This document shows, one piece after another, positions 15,725 to 17,787 of a stretch of DNA of 17,787 nucleotides; the first letter of the stretch is position 1, and every line of letters starts with the position of its first letter. Below the pieces are notes generated by a model. The model did not search any database. It was not told the DNA's origin and saw nothing but the letters and a program-made list of their open reading frames with translations. This DNA comes from Lachnoclostridium sp. UBA739 (GTDB taxonomy: Bacteria > Bacillota_A > Clostridia > Lachnospirales > Lachnospiraceae): NCBI GenBank assembly GCA_002297865.1, contig DBKX01000008.1, positions 1-17,787 of the forward strand, written 5' to 3'. Position numbers and translations under genes: made by a program.

Positions 15725-15755
15725 ATTGTAATAAGTTCGAGTAACACGAAGTCAA
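15725..15755 (-). promoter_or_regulatory. MerR-type promoter of the reductase gene, 19-bp spacer
   Basis: On the minus strand TTGACT (15750-15755) and TACAAT (15725-15730) are separated by 19 bases rather than 17. An imperfect palindrome of 19 bases (15734-15752, 14 of 18 arm positions matching) fills the spacer. This is the hallmark of promoters activated by MerR-family DNA distortion. Confidence 0.82.
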
Positions 15756-15792
15756 GAGAAATTTTAATGAACTTTTTAACGGAGAAACAGCT

Positions 15793-16242
15793 ATGTATTA
15801 TACGATTAAACAAATGGCGGAGATGTTCGATGTAACGGAGCATACGCTACGATTTTATACGGACAAGGGATTATTGCCCTGTGAGCGGGACAACAGCAAC
15901 CGCCGGGTATTTAACGAGGAGTCTGTCAACTGGATGCAGGGGATCAAATGTTTGAAAGGTTGTGGTGCGTCCATTGAGGACATTCGGGAGTATTGTCGTC
16001 TGTGCCTGCTGGAAGAATCGGAGGAGAATTTGCGGGCGCGCTATGCGATTATCCTGAAACAGCGGGCAGAAGCCTATAAGCGCATCGAAGAAGCAAAAGC
16101 CACTGTGAAATATATGGATGATAAGGTGGCGCATTATGAAGCCATTCTCGCAGGACTTGCACCGGACGATACTAACCCGAAGAATTGGACGATTGAGAGT
16201 CGGCCAAAACACAGAAATGGTTCTAGGAACGACAATTCCTAG
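15793..16242 (+). CDS. MerR-family transcriptional regulator
   Basis: The 149-residue protein has the MerR N-terminal winged helix: YTIKQMAEMFDVTEHTLRFY, then GLLP and RRVFNEESVNWMQ (about 1-50). A dimerisation coiled coil follows (about 75-120). Cys53 lies in GIKCLKGCGAS, close to the single reactive Cys near residue 52 reported for the aldehyde sensor AdhR and its NmlR relatives; C57, C68 and C71 are additional. Sensing of reactive aldehydes or electrophiles that the divergent reductase removes is therefore plausible (inference). The RBS is CGGAG about 8 bases from the ATG. The last ten codons overlap the left arm of the terminator, so the stop lies inside the hairpin, which may mean the original stop was lost. 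The gene shares the higher G+C of the reductase. Confidence 0.9.
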   Translation: MYYTIKQMAEMFDVTEHTLRFYTDKGLLPCERDNSNRRVFNEESVNWMQGIKCLKGCGASIEDIREYCRLCLLEESEENLRARYAIILKQRAEAYKRIEEAKATVKYMDDKVAHYEAILAGLAPDDTNPKNWTIESRPKHRNGSRNDNS

Positions 16243-16256
16243 AACCATTTTTTTAA
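16215..16256 (+). terminator. Rho-independent terminator overlapping the MerR gene end
   Basis: AAATGGTTCTAGGAA (16215-16229) pairs perfectly with TTCCTAGAACCATTT (16236-16250), with a 6-base loop and a run of Ts. The TAG stop of the MerR gene (16240-16242) is in the right arm. Confidence 0.92.
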
Positions 16257-16268
16257 TGCAAATTCCTT

Positions 16269-17501
16269 TTATGATACAGTAAATCTCTTATTAATCACCG
16301 TTGTTGTTCCTGCTGAATTAGTAGCAATTACTTTATAATCATAAGTACCAGCAGCTAAATTATTAAAGTAAACATAGGCATCTACATTTTTTAAATTGTA
16401 GGATTTGGCGTTAGGGGAAACGGTTTTACCAGTTTTTAAAGAGCCACCAGTTGTATAAACACCACATGTTAAACTCTTGATATTAGAGGAACTGCTTGTA
16501 ACGGTTCCATAGATAGAAAAAGCCTGTCCCTTTTTAAGGCTTGTTGGATAATTATATCCAGAAGCGGTAATGGTATCACCTTTGACGGTAAATGTTCGAT
16601 TAATCACAGTTGCAGTTGTAGAAGCATTAGTAGCAGTGACCTTATATACATATGTACCAGAAGATAAATTATTAAAGTAAACATAAGGATCAACATTTGC
16701 GATACTGTAAGTACGAGCATTCGGATTAACGGTTTTACCAGTTTTTAAAGTTCCGCCAGTTGTGTATACACCAGCTGTTAAACTTTTAATATTAGATGAT
16801 CCACTAGTAACTGTGCCGTAGATGGAAAATGCCTGACCAGGGTTTAAAGTAGTTGGGTAATTATATCCACTGGCAGAAAGAGTGTCGGAGACACTTGATT
16901 TAGCAGCTTTATAGTAGTTAATGCAGTAAATTCCACCATCGTAGTAGGACAAAGTGGTTCGACCACTGTAACCAGGGTCCATTATGTATACTTCACTGCT
17001 TGAGCAATAATTTACGGCAACGGAATGTCCATTGTTCTTTACACGAACTTCAACGTAATATCCACTATTTAAAAGGCTGCTGATATCAGAGCGAATTGTT
17101 GCAAATGATTCTGTTGGATAGTAGTGGGAGTTCACGTAATAAAATTTAGGTGAAAATGACTGAGAAGTAGCATCATCTAATAAATTACCGTCTGCACTAA
17201 TACTACTTGCGTGAGTGATGTAACCTGCGTTTTCGTAACGATCTCTTAGTACACCAGGATTAAAAGTTGATTCATTTTCCACACCAGCATGTACCATTAA
17301 GATTGCCAGAGATGTGATTTTGCGGCCCCAGGATGACATAGTACCATTGTTACCAAGGGATTGGCTTCCCCAACGGGAATCGTACTGTTTCCAGTCCTGA
17401 TAAGAAGCTGCTTTCACTGTATTGGATGGCATCATAGAAACTAGTAAAGTGAAAATCATGAGAAATGCTAAAATACTACAGATTTTCTGTAAATGTTTCA
17501 T
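16269..17501 (-). CDS. Secreted C39-like protein with Cys-to-Arg change and two tandem repeats
   Basis: The 410-residue protein has a Sec signal peptide (about 1-32, ending VKAA). Residues about 34-200 fit a C39-like (bacteriocin-processing-type) papain-fold peptidase: WKQYDSRWG near 37, then TMSSWGRKITSLAILM where relatives have a GC-xx-TS motif. The catalytic Cys position is R60 (codon CGC at 17322-17324), one transition from TGC. The other expected catalytic residues remain: H159 (NNGHSVAV) and D175 (IMDPGYSG). This predicts loss of peptidase activity, with binding retained or the gene decaying. Residues 206-308 and 309-410 are two close repeats, probably Ig-like beta-sandwiches for surface or ligand binding. 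The ATG has AAGGAGG 6 bases upstream, and a possible extended -10 (TGGTAAAAT) lies at about 17533-17541. Confidence 0.85.
   Translation of the reverse strand: MKHLQKICSILAFLMIFTLLVSMMPSNTVKAASYQDWKQYDSRWGSQSLGNNGTMSSWGRKITSLAILMVHAGVENESTFNPGVLRDRYENAGYITHASSISADGNLLDDATSQSFSPKFYYVNSHYYPTESFATIRSDISSLLNSGYYVEVRVKNNGHSVAVNYCSSSEVYIMDPGYSGRTTLSYYDGGIYCINYYKAAKSSVSDTLSASGYNYPTTLNPGQAFSIYGTVTSGSSNIKSLTAGVYTTGGTLKTGKTVNPNARTYSIANVDPYVYFNNLSSGTYVYKVTATNASTTATVINRTFTVKGDTITASGYNYPTSLKKGQAFSIYGTVTSSSSNIKSLTCGVYTTGGSLKTGKTVSPNAKSYNLKNVDAYVYFNNLAAGTYDYKVIATNSAGTTTVINKRFTVS
16272..16886 (-). repeat. Tandem in-frame duplication of about 306 bases
   Basis: The segments 16578-16886 and 16272-16577 encode near-identical repeats that share SASGYNYPT or TASGYNYPT, GQAFSIYGTVTS, SNIKSL, TGKTV and VYFNNL. 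Similarity is visible at the DNA level too, pointing to a fairly recent duplication within the gene. Confidence 0.85.
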
Positions 17502-17635
17502 AAATTTCCTCCTTATTTTTTTAATTTATTACATTTTACCATGAAAAGGGAAAAAAAGAAGTAAAAAATAAAAAAGCTAAGAAAAAACTGAAATAATGAA
17601 TTTACACTCCACCCGTATCCAAATAGAGGGTGCTG

Positions 17636-17644
17636 TGGTATAAT
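17636..17644 (+). promoter_or_regulatory. Extended -10 promoter for the terminal gene
   Basis: TGGTATAAT is a perfect extended -10. No good -35 is present at 17 bases. The start would be about 40 bases before the ATG at 17691. The rest of 17502-17690 is A-rich and carries the minus-strand 5' region of the C39-like gene. Confidence 0.7.
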
Positions 17645-17690
17645 ATAGAAGCAGAAAAAAGCAAACAATCCATAATATGGAGGTGGAGAG

Positions 17691-17787
17691 ATGACCCTAG
17701 AAGAGGAAGATAGATTGAAAGAAATGCTATATGAATTGTTAAAAGACCAACGAATTCTGAAAATGGATGAATTTATTCAACATGGCA
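17691..17787 (+). CDS. Start of a probable HD-domain protein (cut by window end)
   Basis: Only 32 residues are visible: MTLEEEDRLKEMLYELLKDQ, then RILKMDEFIQHG. The ATG follows a GGAGGTGGAG site. An ELLxDxRxxxMxxFIQHG start is typical of clostridial HD-type phosphohydrolases, where the His of HG precedes a segment with the first metal-binding residues. The gene runs past the window, so the HD motif cannot be checked. Confidence 0.6.
   Translation, partial: MTLEEEDRLKEMLYELLKDQRILKMDEFIQHG

Overview
The window looks like a chromosomal segment of a low-GC Firmicute, most likely a Lachnospiraceae/Clostridia member. The evidence is strong GGAGG ribosome binding sites, A/T-rich codons, sigma-A-type promoters, simple rho-independent terminators and secreted proteins with AXA signal peptides. 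No rRNA, tRNA, CRISPR array or insertion sequence was recognised.

Layout. (1) 26-3340: a tight three-gene plus-strand cassette: a DUF262 (ParB/Srx-like) protein with an N-terminal segment resembling sigma-70 region 1.1, a DUF3696-type ABC/AAA ATPase, and an unrecognised 318-residue protein. It looks like an anti-phage defence operon and is the best candidate here for a poorly described system. (2) 3367-5003: a decay zone with three broken genes in a row: a GH32 sucrose/fructan hydrolase remnant, a small unknown gene, and a frameshifted CAAX-type membrane protease that keeps a good promoter. (3) 5216-8035: a zinc-dependent phospholipase C-like protein with a C-terminal PLAT-like domain (alpha-toxin-like order, but no signal peptide), then a secreted beta-propeller-like protein. 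(4) 8177-9245: an NrdG-like radical SAM activase and a dUTPase, both serving deoxynucleotide metabolism. (5) 9392-11393, minus strand: an AIM24-family protein and a membrane protein with DYKDS-type repeats and a DUF6273 domain.

(6) 11632-14404: a LysR-type regulator divergent from leuC-leuD (isopropylmalate isomerase). A perfect T-N11-A palindrome sits at about -65 from the predicted leuC start, so LysR control of leucine biosynthesis is the simplest reading. leuB does not follow; a degraded cytidine-deaminase-like remnant lies there instead. (7) 14840-16242: an aldo/keto reductase and a divergent MerR-family regulator. The reductase promoter has the abnormal 19-bp spacer and dyad typical of MerR-activated promoters. 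This pair looks visibly richer in G+C than its surroundings, suggesting acquisition. (8) 16269-17501, minus strand: a secreted C39-like peptidase whose expected catalytic Cys is Arg, with two tandem repeats of about 102 residues. The window ends inside a probable HD-domain gene.

Domain calls come from reading motifs by eye. No database search was possible.
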